Counted from the stretch's first letter, positions 33,471 to 44,979 are shown. The stretch is DNA of 64,000 nt from Enoplosus armatus (GCF_043641665.1 NC_092203.1:9463067-9527066); one strand, 5' to 3'. Numbers and translations are program-made. The notes: generated by a model from the sequence alone, not told the origin.

Positions 33471-33669
33471 TCTATAGCGTAGATGACACAGATGAATATG
33501 AGACTTTGATTTGATGTGTCTCACTGCGCGATGCTGTGTAGGTGAATCTATACAGCAGCCAGTGGCTCAGAGGGGCGTTGTGTTGCTCTCGCCCTGACCT
33601 GGTAGACGCATCATTATTCTGCTCGCGTTCATTTTCCAGCAGGAGAGCAGAGGTCAGCCTTCGGACCAG

Positions 33670-33686
33670 TCCCCCCCCCCCCCCCC
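33670..33686. repeat. C homopolymer
   Basis: About 17 C in a row, ending at ACTAAACAC. Confidence 0.92.
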
Positions 33687-34407
33687 ACTAAACACAAGCC
33701 ACTTCCATGCTGGGAATGACTTCATCTGTCTGTGGATGAACTGTGGAAATTGTAATTGTGTCTCTCTCTGCAACAGTCAATCTGCTACAGGGGCTTCCAC
33801 GTTTGGACGTCAATTGAAGGGCTTTTCAATTACTTTCAAGGTCCTGTTTGGTGGCATTTAAGGACTCAAGTTTAGTTGGGTTTTGCAGTAAATTTAGCCT
33901 CCCGTCACTGACATAAACCTGTTAGTATAACGCAATACAGTTCCACAGCACCACAAAATACATCCTCCAAAATGACCATACAGTTGAATCAACACCTCTC
34001 GAAAACATTAGAAACATTAGAGCATATATAAGCTGATTTACTACTTCTCCAAACCTCTATACCTCCACAGAAACACACCTCAGAAAGTGACACAGCAGAT
34101 AATTGAAATTTATTCCCAATTATGCCACACAACAAACAGCCCTCCCCTGATGATGTTTTTTCTTCTTTTCCTGCGACAGTTCTTCCACAGTCGACCAGCG
34201 GCGATCGCAGCGCTGCTTTCCTATGGGAGGACTTATGCTTGGGCACTGGGGTGTAATAGCTGAGAGAGTTAATGTAGCTTAAACAGCCAAACTAATTGTC
34301 CCTGTCTCTGTCATATTTGTCTAGTCGAACACTCCTAAATACCACAACGATTAATTACCTCGCAGCCAGGTATGAGGAGACAGCGTCTATTCTCACTCTC
34401 AGCTCTT

Positions 34408-34429
34408 TGTGTGTGTGTGTGTGTGTGTG
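34408..34429. repeat. (TG)n microsatellite, about 11 units
   Basis: A pure TG array ending at CGCATGGG. Confidence 0.93.
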
Positions 34430-34629
34430 CGCATGGGACAGCCTCTATTAAATGTGTGTACGCTACACATGAGAGTGTGTGTGCATGTCAAGCCGAGTGT
34501 AGTCAGGGGAGTATTTGTCCTTCCTCACCACACGTATTAGTGTGATTACTTGTTTTCAAGTCGTGGGGGATGTTTGATGTCGTCCCTCTTTCTGATTACC
34601 TCTTCACACCACAAGAAGCCGAGTTAGCA

Positions 34630-34800
34630 CGAATACCATAAAGTCGCCCGCTTGCTTTTGGTCACGTGACCTTTGCTTTGCATATTGTAGTCGTCCCTCC
34701 ATTTAGGGAACCCTGGGAAATATAGGCTCTGTCCAATCGCCTCTCTCGAATGCGGTCTTCTCCGGATCGGAAACTGATGGTTTTCAAGATGGATGATGAT
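34630..34800. promoter_or_regulatory. candidate regulatory block: E-box palindrome, octamer half and CCAAT
   Basis: GGTCACGTGACC (34660-34671) is a perfect 12-bp palindrome containing the GTCACGTGAC form favoured by USF and MITF/TFE-type bHLH-zip proteins. TTTGCAT (34677-34683) follows at once, and GTCCAATCG (CCAAT box) lies near 34732. Together they look promoter- or enhancer-like. The short frame beginning at 34750 carries no recognisable protein. Confidence 0.33.
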
Positions 34801-35450
34801 GGATGGGATGTTTTTTTTTTCATTTGCGCCGCCGTCATTGCTGCTTCTTCACTTTGTGTCAGAATTAATGGAAATAAATGGTGTCACGTCTGCACAGCTG
34901 ACTGTAGGATTTCTTGCAGATCTCAGTCGGCGATACATGCGAGTCCGTTTGTTTTGTGAGTAGTTTGTCGGTGTGTTTCTGCACACAGGTGTGCAGCGAT
35001 CATGCCTACGTGTTGGGGCTTGTTTGCCAAGATCAGAGGCAGGCGCCCCGGGTGTGTGAAGTGTTCCCATCATGCATCGCTCCATGCCTGGGCAGCCCAC
35101 GCCCACTCATCATCCCCACATTAGCACTCATCTCTCTCCCGCTATCTCTCTCTGCACACACACTCTCTTTTCTTCTTTCTCATTCTGTCTGTGTTTCTCT
35201 CTCCCTCTCTGTGATCTCTCTGTTTATGTTTGACCTTTTTGCCGTTCTGCACCAGCTAATGATGGTACAGGGATAGCAGGTGTGCTGCATTAGCCGACTT
35301 CTGCCGTGGTGGAACAAATTAGAGGTCCACCAACACTGAAGGCCAACCTTTCACCGCCGATGCTCCCTTTAGTTGCAGACACACCCACAGATGCCCACAC
35401 GCTCTCACACAACACAGGCAGATATGCAAACATACAGTACTATACCAGCT

Positions 35451-35470
35451 ACACACACACACACACACAC
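35451..35470. repeat. (CA)n microsatellite, about 10 units
   Basis: A pure CA array ending at CTCTAGGC. Confidence 0.92.
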
Positions 35471-35797
35471 TCTAGGCTGTCAGATGTGTGCAATTTGAGC
35501 AAAATGACACAACCCAGCCACATAATCTTCTCACCTGGAAAAATGGGGAAAGGAGGACAGGGGAGAACGTGGAGGCGAGATATATAATCACGCTTTGTTT
35601 GAACAGCTAGCCCAGGTTTACAAATACTATACTCTGCTGATTTTGCATAACTAGACGACAGTGTTGCTTTGACTTTTTTTCCTTTTTTTTTTCTCCCGCG
35701 GGGTTGTGCTGTGTGTTGAATTTGAAGAGAGAAAGAGATTGAAAACCTAAAAGATAGATACACAGAGGGAGAGACGGAGATTACTGCCTCTCACATG

Positions 35798-35806
35798 CAC
35801 ACACAA

Positions 35807-35837
<31 letters not shown>

Positions 35838-35843
35838 CACACA
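35798..35843. repeat. interrupted (CA)n microsatellite
   Basis: CA units with AAACA interruptions over about 45 bases. Confidence 0.92.
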
Positions 35844-37986
35844 TGCATCCTTCCCTACATTATAATACACAAACAGCGCCTTGTCTCCCACTAGCCGCCT
35901 CTCTCTGACTTTGCAGAGTCAAATCCAAGCAGGCATCCCTCGGAAAAGAAATCAAAGGGGAATATCAGCTTGATTTGGACCCCTGCTGCTGGTGAGGATT
36001 TGTGAAAGCGAGTTTGTAGGTTTGCATGAATGCAGATATGTGCATGTGTTGTGTTTGTTGTTGGAGGACAGGGGGGCAAACAGAAGAATCAGTGAACAGA
36101 GAAAGACGGAACACCTTTCGCCGGGAATATCTGATCAAATAACGGTCATTAGTTGTGATGCAGATATATTTAATGAAGACATTTGTCTGATAATTGTAGT
36201 TCAGCATCTCTATGCTGCAAATCCAGATACATGGTGTGAAAAAATAATGAAACGTTAGTCATGGGGAGAAGTGGAACGATAAGTTGGCCTATTTTGTCAA
36301 TATTAATAACTACAAATAAACACATTTTGATAAATACTATACAGTACATCATCTGTTGAGGTGTTGTCCTGGTAACAGCTGTATAATGGATGCACCAAAA
36401 TGTGCAGTAACAGTGCGTGTACCTCACACATACAGCGTGCATACACTCCTGAACAAGATGACAAGGTGGAGATGAAAAATAAAAAGTATTTGTTAGCCAG
36501 TTTCACTGATTGTGTTCCATGTTTTCAGTCTGCACAGAGATTTATAATATTACAATCAGAGGCACATTTATAAACCTATAGGAGGCTCGTGTGCAAGCTT
36601 TACTCTGATTCATCACCAGATGTCTAAAACAAAGCCATGTGTATCCACGGCTTTATAAATCTGTGTGTTTGTGCATGTGTTGTCTGCTGAGACAACAGAA
36701 TATGTGCAGCTCCTGTCAGGATGTACAGTAGATTCCTGAAGGTGTTACCGGACAAAGAGGCTCCGGCCTCCACACAAAGAATCAAACCCGTATATGTTTA
36801 CAGATTACCAGTAATGGCCGAGGGAAGGCCTCCAGTCCAGAAAATGTACAATCAAGTGATTTGTTAACATCAATTGTAGCCTTCACACACAAGCTGCCCC
36901 CGAGAGACGGGGAAAAAAAGGGACAAGGAAAATTAAACTCACACTTGATGGGAGGGAAATTGCCCTCCGCTTGCCGTGTCGCAACCGCTTCACCTCGGCA
37001 AATGAGCACTTTTAGCTGAGGGGAAAAAAAGACAGACCTTTAAAAAAAACCTGGAAATCTTTTTCCTGATTTCCTTCTGTCAACCTCGGCCACAGTGCTA
37101 TTCTGTTGTCTGTCATCGCGTTTGCTCTATTACTGTCATTACGGCAATCGGCCCCGGTGGTTAATGTGTTTGTCTATGTACACAAGTCAGAGGCGGCGCG
37201 CGGTTGAATGACACCCAATCTACATGCAGCGGGATTGCCTTTGGTTCGGAGGGAAATGGGAACCTGCCTTCTTCCTCTTAATCAGACATGTTTGATTGAT
37301 CCGCCCCTCCACTGCTTCACACACACACTCTCACTTTTGCTGACTGACACGCGACGAAACACCTCTCCGACCTCGCCCTCCTCCCGTAACAGCTATAAAG
37401 ATGTGTTCAGTCGTCACGCCGGCTGCTGAGGACGACTGAAAGCTTGACAGGTCGACTCTTGGCCTTAATGGGCAAACACACATCGCGGGCTGACGCGTTG
37501 TCTCTATTTTGAGCGCCGCTCTGAACCGCAGGAACTCGGAGATGAAAGGCAAACAGCAAAGACAAGCTTGAGGGGAGTCTTTCACTGCTCCTCTTCTACT
37601 TCTTGCTGCTTCAATCTAAGGTTCAAGTGGGACGTTGGAGAACAGAGGGGGTACGCCTCCGGAGACTGTTCGCAATGAAAGAGTGCAAGAATCGCCTGCC
37701 CAAGGCTTCTTCGTCTTCCTCGGCAAGTTGATTCCAAGCAGACGCAACACACTGCCCACACTGTGAGGGGAGTAGTGTGTGTTTTCTGAGGGAATCCAGT
37801 CCCCTAGGACTCCAGGGTTTTCCAGGCAGACAAGTGGGCTTTCCACAGATTTGTGTGTGTGTGCTCACGCGTTAGGGATATTTTTCATCCACGCAGGCCT
37901 CAGGAAGCAGTGGTCTGGCCGGGGATCAGCAGTGCGCCTTAGGAGACACCTCTATGGGAGCAGTGTTTGGCCACTGGAACGAGTCT

Positions 37987-38011
37987 CTCACACACACACA
38001 CACACACACAC
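37987..38011. repeat. (CA)n microsatellite, about 12 units
   Basis: A pure CA array. Shorter CA arrays follow at 38079-38090 and 38116-38132. Confidence 0.93.
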
Positions 38012-38613
38012 TGTGTTTCAGTTACCACTTTACGTTCGTACACATTCAAATGCACGCGTAAATACACTAATGGACATATGCACACACACAGATTTACCTT
38101 CTGACCGCCGTCCAAACACACACACGCACACACATGCAGCCTGACCACAAACCATATATCCCGTTACAGCGCCTCAAATCTAGTCTGAATCCCTCCAGAG
38201 GACGGGAAAATATCTGATCTGAGCCGAGGTTAGCATGTGGGCCTCTATGGTGGAAGGTCTCAGTGTTACCAGCCAGAAGGAGAGATTCCCCCTGTAAGTA
38301 AACAAACACCTAATTGCTGCTAAAATAAACATTTGACAAGTCTCCTTCCCAGCAGTGAGATATACGGCGCTGTGAATGCTGAAGATGCAAAATTAATTTG
38401 TGGTTCTTAAAGCTCTTGAAGCTTAACTCCAGCCGCTTTAAACATTATAATAATTAATAACGATTCTGGACAACAGCCAATCACCAATTGCTTCGCTCTA
38501 GAGTAAAGAATGTGTTGCTTTTCAGTGTGTGCGGCTGCATTTCAGTCCAACGGGGGCCAGCAGATGCTCCAACAAATCAATTCCATCCTTTCTTTGGCAA
38601 GAATCGTGCAAAG

Positions 38614-38825
38614 TGCCGGTTCTCAAAATGCACCAGGCTGAAAGCAACACTAAGTTTGAAGAGAGCTTTGTTTTTGTCACAGGGCTAAATATCTCTAGTT
38701 TTGACCCCTTCAAGTGCCAAAAAACATTTCATGTTTCCACCAGAATTGTGTTCAAAGCCTCTAAAACAGCATAATGAACATCATAGGACAATGAAACTTC
38801 AACCTCCCGCTCTTGGGAACCACTG
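38614..38825. mobile_element. possible small hAT-type element
   Basis: The right end CTTGGGAACCACTG (38812-38825) has the form of a hAT terminal repeat (reverse complement CAGTGGTTCCCAAG). The left end near 38614 reads TGCCGGTTCTCAAA and pairs with it at only about 8 of 14 positions. No target-site duplication is clear. The interior has no coding capacity. Tentative. Confidence 0.35.
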
Positions 38826-39004
38826 CTGTCGATGAAGTGAACAGTAAAACGATCTACATTTATGCAATGTAAAGTAAATATCACAATTCAGCTGACAGTT
38901 GCATATTAGCAGTACATGCTACAGGGGGGGTTAAAGCAGTTCAGCTTTAAAATTAAACTTCTGTTTTTATTGCTTTTCTCCTGCTTCCCCCCCGCCTCAA
39001 CAGG

Positions 39005-39345
39005 CAAACACAGAAAGACCTAATATTGATATCACACAATTGATATTAATGAAAACATATGGAATGCAGCGGCACATTCATCCTCTGCAAATGTACACGA
39101 GGCGCTCTCGCTGCGAAACGAACCAAAGCCGAGCCGGCGCTTTGAAATTAAACGCTATGATTTGTTTGCGGCGCGATGCATTACACCTGATTGTGTGTTT
39201 GCTCATGTGTGTTGAAGACGCGCCTAATGAGGCATTACTGGCGAAGGGAAACCCGATCGATCGCGCGCTGTCGCCGGACAATGCTGATCAATTGTACTGT
39301 ATTGACTGCATTTCCCCCTCATTAGCTTCTATGAGCTGTGCGTGT
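39005..39345. promoter_or_regulatory. CpG-dense candidate conserved element
   Basis: Repeat-free, with about 22 CpGs between 39095 and 39281, several times the density of the surroundings. The left side is AT-rich and carries two ATTGATAT words (39025-39032 and 39039-39046) in direct repeat 14 bases apart, resembling ONECUT/CUX sites. CGATCGATCG (39254-39263) is a palindrome within the GC-rich core. The mix of AT-rich factor sites and protected CpGs suits a methylation-free enhancer or distal promoter. No transcript evidence is available. Confidence 0.4.
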
Positions 39346-39521
39346 GCGTGCTAGCGGGGGAGGTGATGTGTGTTTTGGGTAAACACACTCAGGTGGCGGC
39401 GCAGGCCTGTGCCATGTCTCTGCTGTGCTATGTAGGCTGGTAGCAGGCATGGGGGCACTGATTACTCTTATTAACACGGAGGGTGTCAGGCACCGGTCCA
39501 AATGGCACTGCAGCGACTGTG

Positions 39522-39554
<33 letters not shown>

Positions 39555-41334
39555 GTGGAGCCCGTTCGAGTCAAGAGCCTGAGCCAAGAGTCCCAGCTGA
39601 ACCCTGCCGTTAGGCCCGATGTGCTGCCATGAGCTCAGGAGGAGATCTTTGTAGTGAGCTGTCAGAGTTTTAACGACTAATATGTTTCCTCGTCGCTCTC
39701 TGAAGCTGTTGTCTCCGATGCCATTCCAAAAAAAAAAAGCAGAAAAAACACCTGCTTTTTGCCAAATCCCGTCAGGAATATTTCAGTTGGAGAAGCTAGA
39801 AAGACAGTGGTTTCTCATTTTTTTTTAGATTTTGCATTACCCTTCTTTCCTCCTCCTTTTCCCCCCCCCGCCTCCCTCCATCCCCTCCCGCAGCTGACCA
39901 TTGAAAAACCATCCCATGAAGCCATTTAGAGGCTTTTTGGTCCACGGCCAAGTTTCACAAAATGCTTTCAACTCAGTGAATTCACAATGTAGCACTCAGC
40001 CTGGCAGATACCGAGCCAGGGTTCATGCATTCATGCTCTTCATTGTGTTGATTTCTTTATTATTATTTTTTTATCCGCAGGGTTGAAGAGTGCATCGCTT
40101 CGTCCTTCCTGATATTTAGTCGAACTCTTGCAGTATAATTTAAACGTAACAGAATTTCCTCTGTTTTATCAGGGTTTAGGAGGTGATAGTGTTACACGCT
40201 CTCATTTTATTGTCAGTCTTCCAGCATCGCAGCACGGCCCTCCAAACCATTTGTACTCCCCGAATGATATTTTATTAACTTACATCCACAACTCCTTCCT
40301 GCAGAACCAGTCACGGTCCTTATTCAGGTCTCCCGTCTCTTTCTTCAGGTCACAGCTCATGACAGTTAGCTCATTAGCATTGTTAAACATAGCATTTTAA
40401 AGCACCGGTACTGCTCCAGCTCACGGATTGTGTTTGCGTGTTAAACATGAGGTTTGACATCCCGTCTTTGTGAATCAGTTCATCTCTATCTGTTGATTTT
40501 GTAGTTTCAGCGTACAGGATACACACATATCCATTTTGTTTGTATTTAACTACCTTTTACAGAAGGACTTTGGCTTCCGACTTTGACGTCGATGTGAAGT
40601 GTATTACAAGGTGGAAACTGGTGATTGCGGGAAGTTTAAGCGACATCTCCACTGTAGAGGAAGCTTACAGAGCACTTTCTACCCAAAAGAAAGCCAAAAA
40701 CAACAGAATAGGATGCAGCTTCATGACCGTTTTGAGTTAAAATGCTGTTTTTAAACTAAGTAATTGATCAATTTAGTTGTACATTTGAGCACTTGAATCA
40801 CTTTGCCAGAGGATTTTAGTTTCACATTAGTGGGTGAAGTGAATTTAATGAAACTACTGCTGGACAGTTAGTGAAAAGGATGACGCTTCCCTCCACCCTC
40901 GCTTAGTGTGACTAGTTTTATCCCCACTTATAAATAACCTACAGCTGGCGCTACACATTCTGGGATATTGATTGTTTTTGAAAGACACTCTGGGAAATGT
41001 ATGAAAATCACTAGCTCAAGGAGGCTGAGAGAGAAGTATCTACTAAAATTACACTTCATCACAAAATAACTCGCACTGGGAGGGGAACAGCAGAAAATGA
41101 TGGTTGTGCTCGGCTCCAAGAGGGAAACGGTGAAGTTTGGCTGCACTGGGAAGCTCCCAGCAGGAAGTGCGTTTAACTGAGTGTGAAGTAGGGCGTTGCT
41201 TAAAATCAAGCGTGCATTGCTCAGCAAACCCTCCTCAGACAAATGGAAAGAAACGTATAAGATGCGATGTTCGTCTCTGCCTCCTCCATGTTGGCTCCAC
41301 TGTGCCTGTATCAGGAGAGCCCAGCTCCCCGACT
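39346..41334. other. non-coding single-copy DNA
   Basis: No gene seen apart from the CA array at 39524. A small AT-rich hairpin (arms 39734-39742 and 39752-39760) and a C run near 39863-39869 are the only other structures noticed. Confidence 0.55.
39524..39552. repeat. (CA)n microsatellite, about 14 units
   Basis: A pure CA array ending at CTCGTGG. Confidence 0.95.
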
Positions 41335-41580
41335 GTAAGATGATTGGCTTCCACAGAACTTATTAAACATAATTGCAAACTAATTAGTACAGCGATGGCT
41401 TGGCACCTCCGTCTAGTGCCAGACACTCAATGTGGGTTTACAACATGCATTTAAATTTTACACTAATTACCAATCCCTGATTAATTCATGACTGGGGTGT
41501 GCTTTATAATAGTTATTAATAGGGCTGTATAGATTAGATTAAGAATTAATTTCCAAATAAAAACCTGGCATTACATGCAT
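41335..41580. promoter_or_regulatory. candidate regulatory block, homeodomain-site cluster
   Basis: At least five TAAT-core sites lie within 250 bases: ACTAATTAGT (41379-41388, a perfect palindrome), CACTAATTACC near 41461, TGATTAATTC near 41479, TTATTAATAG near 41513 and GAATTAATTT near 41544. An ATTGCAAA word adjoins the first. Paired TAATTA sites are bound by dimerising homeodomain proteins. AT-rich composition alone could give some of these. Confidence 0.33.
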
Positions 41581-42136
41581 GGGGAAAGCCATGTGTTGCA
41601 GAGCGACCTGTGCATGCTGATGTATGTGTTGTGTCACAATGCATTGGTAAAGCACTTTGATTTAACAATCAGGTTTGCTTTTGTGGGGCGGCAATTTGTA
41701 TGAAATCACTCGATGTAATGAGGATTTGCCTCAAACTGCTCCTCTAATGAGCATTTATGTTGAATCTGCTGTTGAAACAACTGACTGCACCCACAAAACA
41801 TTACTGATAACGCAAAGAAAGATTTCAAATGCAGCCCTACCTGCCATCGATCCCCTAATTATATCAAGGGGCAAGTTCAATACGACATATCGCTCCGCCA
41901 ACACGCCGTCCAACTCCACCCTAGCTGGTGGTCGTTAGCGTAAAAACCAAGAAGCCCTACTGGAAGGTGACCTGCGAGGGTCTCCATCTTGCTCTCCAGG
42001 GATTAATCCTGGCCCACACTCCTTGTCCTTCGCTCCAACAACTAATGGTCACAGCATGGACCTCACAATGCTTCCCTAATTTCCACTAATTGAATGGTCG
42101 TTAGCAGCCGTGAGCCTTGGCACTGCAGCATGCATG

Positions 42137-42172
<36 letters not shown>

Positions 42173-42779
42173 GATATGCACGTACATGTCTTCATCTGAC
42201 TACACGTTTGCCTCCACATGCTTGTGTATCAGAGTGTATTTGCTCTGCGTCGAATGGCCTGGCACCGTTCGGAGGGCGTGCAGGGCACCGGTGGCACAGG
42301 GAGATCATTAATTCGCCCTGCCTCTCTGCACGACTTATTTTGATGTTTTTGTAATGAGCGCCTGCTAGGGAGGGAAAACAGCGAGAGTCGTCGCGGCCCC
42401 TTTGATGTCAAATGATGTGAGAGGCAATGAGGGTGGAAAAGACGTGGAGGAGCAGGTCTGAGGAAGGAGTGGATGCTGAGAGGCCCGCGAGGAGCGGCGA
42501 AGATGAGGAGAAATCGCTCCTGGGTCGAGTGGCTGCTGGTGATTTCCTGTCACACACACAGGAAGGTGTGAAGAAACTAAGTTGGGTGTATGCATGCTTG
42601 TCATGGCTTAGGAGAATAAGTGCGTGACTGTGAGCTCTGGCTGCATGCCCCTTCAAACTAAAGGAGCCCCGAGATATTTCAAATGAACAGGGATTAAGTT
42701 TTGCTTTTTAATTGTAAAATGTATGATTTCATTGGTGGGCGGAGCCATGAATCATGTCAATGTCACAAACCTGAGACTG
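41581..42779. other. non-coding single-copy DNA
   Basis: No gene seen. It holds the TG array at 42140 and CpG-bearing mixed sequence at 41850-42080 and 42230-42420, with TAATTA-like words (CACTAATTGAATGG near 42086). Opposed 80-codon frames at 42360-42660 look random. Confidence 0.5.
42140..42169. repeat. (TG)n microsatellite, about 14 units
   Basis: A pure TG array ending at TATATGG. Confidence 0.95.
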
Positions 42780-43010
42780 GGTTTTCACAGAGCTGTAGAC
42801 TTGGACTTGAGTCAGACTTAAGTGGACTTGCTTGAAGGTTGACTACCAAAAGACATTCAAGTCTCAACTTTTGACCTGACTCGGTTTTGTCTTAAAGACT
42901 CGAGACTTAAGCTTTGACCTTAGAAATAGTGGTTTATATCACATGGTCTTCATCAGCAGATGGAGTGATGAAGACCATGTGAGACCTGAGACTTAAAAGG
43001 CAAATTTATG
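42780..43010. repeat. degenerate ACTTGAG-type repeat with an embedded hairpin
   Basis: ACTTGGACTTGAG, AGACTTAAG, GACTTGCTTGA, ACTCGAGACTTAAG and GAGACTTAAAAGG recur, some inverted (TCAAGTCTCAA). Such ACTTG/GAGTC-rich tracts are a familiar interspersed repeat in fish genomes. A perfect hairpin (42939-42982) lies inside it, and GAGACTT words continue on its far side, so both may belong to one element. Confidence 0.6.
42939..42982. repeat. perfect 17-bp inverted repeat (hairpin)
   Basis: TCACATGGTCTTCATCA (42939-42955) and TGATGAAGACCATGTGA (42966-42982) are exact reverse complements around a 10-base loop. Length and perfection are well above chance. It may be the palindromic part of a repeat family, a structured RNA, or a transposon end pair. 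It matches no miRNA that I recognise. Confidence 0.9.
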
Positions 43011-43629
43011 GGAAAATATACAGTGAGTACAGAATAAATGTTCTTGGAATTAGTTTGAGGAGACATGCAATGTCTAAAAATGGTCCGTCCAGGATAAACA
43101 TAGTCCTCATTAACGCATTAGTTTCTACCTGGAACATGTTGTGGTTGTGTTGCTGTGCTCAGAACCATAGAACCTGAAATGGGAACATTATATCTGGAGG
43201 TGCATTGTGGTCTGTCTGCAGGTGTCCAACCATAACTTTGTTTGTAATTCCACGCACACGCTCGCACGATAAATTCAAAGTTCCAGGTAAAATTGCAACA
43301 TGCATTTCCAAACTCTTCAAGTAAACAGCTTCGGGGGAAGCGATGATGATTACTTAGAGTGGGAGATTGACTATTTTCTAATGTTAAATTTGTTTCATCC
43401 CTCTCTGCCCCAGACTTGCATCTGCGTCTCCATGGAGTTTAATTTTAGGTCGGGAAATGTCACCGGGTAAAGAGGGCTCTTCATGCTGGGGTGGCTTCCC
43501 TCCTTTCCTCAGCCATTTTGCTTTTGATTCCTGCCTTTGTTAATCTCTTCCACTCGTATCTTTTCTTCACCGTCTCCCTCTCCTCGTCCTTACCCCGCCA
43601 CCACCGACTACAATTAGACCCCTCCTCCG
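43011..43629. other. non-coding single-copy DNA
   Basis: Nothing distinctive seen. AT-rich to 43400, then a CT-rich run at 43490-43620. Confidence 0.55.
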
Positions 43630-43900
43630 CTGTTTACCGGTGTGGTGTGCCGAGGCCCCAGCCGAGGGTGACATCTCCACAGTTTCCTGTTATATCGCAA
43701 ACAAAAGGACCTTTTTGAATGATGAGCTGTTATTATGTAAATGGCCTCTGACTGATACTGTCTCAGCACGGCAGACTCCCGAAGTCCAGTCGGCGGCGGA
43801 GGCTGCTGCTGATAGTGATCATTTTCATGATTGCGGGGACCTCAGAGAGGAGGCGAAGAGGGGAGAAGTGACCGGGGGTTACGCTGGATGAGTAGGTCTG
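43630..43900. promoter_or_regulatory. candidate conserved regulatory block
   Basis: Repeat-free with retained CpGs and mixed composition, including GTGATCATTTTCATGATTGC (43816-43835), which has an inverted ATGAT/ATCAT pair. The 83-codon frame across it shows no domain. Weak inference. Confidence 0.25.
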
Positions 43901-44142
43901 TTTACTGCGTGTGACTGACCCCCGTATGGAAAACATAGCTTAGTGCCCTTCTCTCGTTATAATGGATTGACTTTGAGCAGTGTATTTCAGACACATTTTC
44001 TTTCAAGGTGAACGAGTTGCTGGTAATTTGTTCAAACGGACGTTATAGATGCTTCACTGGTGGCTTTATACCAAACCTTTGGTTTTGTTTTCAGTATTTT
44101 AACAACATCCAGAACTTTCCTTTCTTTGACATGACAACAATG

Positions 44143-44397
44143 GTCTAACTCTGTGATTCACAACCTTTTTTTTTGCCTTGTTACCCCCTTAAAACAAAGC
44201 CATGTCTGCTTGTCACAGGCTGAATGTGTCTACAGGCTGTGAGAAGTTGAACCATTGAACCATCATTGTTCCTTCTCAGATTCTTTGATTTGAATATTTT
44301 GGAGAGAAACAGTAATTAAGTAAGTAATTTCCTGATCATCTCTCCACCAGTCAGATTTAACTCCCGACTTCTCAGGTTGGCAACCACTGCTCCAACT
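44143..44397. mobile_element. non-autonomous hAT-type element with worn target-site duplication
   Basis: The element spans 44151-44389. Its left end CTGTGATTCACAACC and right end GGTTGGCAACCACTG are imperfect inverted repeats of the hAT form CAGTGGTTCCCAACC. The flanking 8-mers GTCTAACT (44143-44150) and CTCCAACT (44390-44397) agree at 6 of 8 positions, the length expected of a hAT target-site duplication. At 239 bases it cannot encode transposase and was mobilised in trans. Words such as TTACCCCCTTAAAACAAAG fit an abundant fish repeat family. Confidence 0.7.
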
Positions 44398-44840
44398 TGG
44401 GTTTTTGGATTGAAGCAAAATTTCAGTTCGGCGGGCGTTCAGTCAAAAAGTGCAACTTCTCTAAGTAGCACAATGGCTGTCTGTTTCATGAGAGTAGAAT
44501 GAGGTACTTCAGTAAGACATGATAATATTGTTGCTGCAGTCCTTTGGGCTAAGAACTGTTTTTAATTGATTTTCTGTAAATAAAACCTGGGAGGCCCTAC
44601 GGCAAAGGCCCAGCACGCACCGATGTGCATGCATCAAAGTGTAATCTAGCCTTCTGTGTATCTTTATCGGTGTGTGTGTGTGTGAGCTTGTTTAGAGTGA
44701 GTTGTGTTTGCGTGTATGCCTTTTCAAAGTGTGTGTGTAGGCCTGTGTGGTTGCAGTGACTCACTCTCCCTGACCTCCGCGCTGCCCACACACACAAACA
44801 CAAAGAGAAGCCCGGCGCTAGCTTTGTGCTTTCTCATCAG
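44398..44840. other. non-coding DNA with small TG runs
   Basis: No gene seen. Short TG/CA runs lie at 44671-44684 and 44787-44800. The sequence becomes more GC-rich toward 44840. Confidence 0.5.
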
Positions 44841-44979
44841 CCGACCTCTGACCCCTGCCAGCAGCCTCTCCGACGTGGAGCTGAGCCGTATTAACCTGGA
44901 CCTCCTCTGTTTCCAAGCACAATCATCCGTCCGCATAACAACCGTGGCCGCCGAATCCGTCGCACCGCCATCACGCAGG
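44841..44979 (+). other. exon-like open frame in CpG-dense DNA
   Basis: TGCTTTCTCATCAG (ending 44840) is a good acceptor by sequence, and CAGG|GTAGAT at 44976-44985 is a fair donor. The frame between them is open for 46 codons and includes SSLSDVELSRINLDLLCFQA. It would also stop naturally at TAA 44989-44991. About two thirds of third positions are G or C, and about 20 CpGs lie in 44840-45060. No known family fits. It could be an unrecognised exon, or a CpG-rich regulatory element whose frame is chance. Confidence 0.22.

Larger units (their letters stand above)
33481..34629. other. non-coding DNA with C run and TG repeat
   Basis: No gene seen. A C homopolymer lies at about 33670-33686 and a TG array at 34408-34429. 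The rest is plain and AT-rich. Confidence 0.55.
34801..39004. other. non-coding DNA with CT and CA repeats
   Basis: No gene seen. It includes a T run (34810-34820), a CT-rich tract (35130-35235), CA arrays at 35451, 35798, 37987 and 38079-38132, a possible hAT element (38614-38825) and otherwise plain sequence. The part at 36000-36560 is AT-rich and featureless. The part at 37080-37560 is CpG-bearing and might hold regulatory sites. Confidence 0.5.

Noticed and set aside
39734..39760. AAAAAGCAG/CTGCTTTTT hairpin as a terminator-like element
   Set aside because: The 9-bp AT-rich stem is near chance, and bacterial-style terminators do not apply in this genome.
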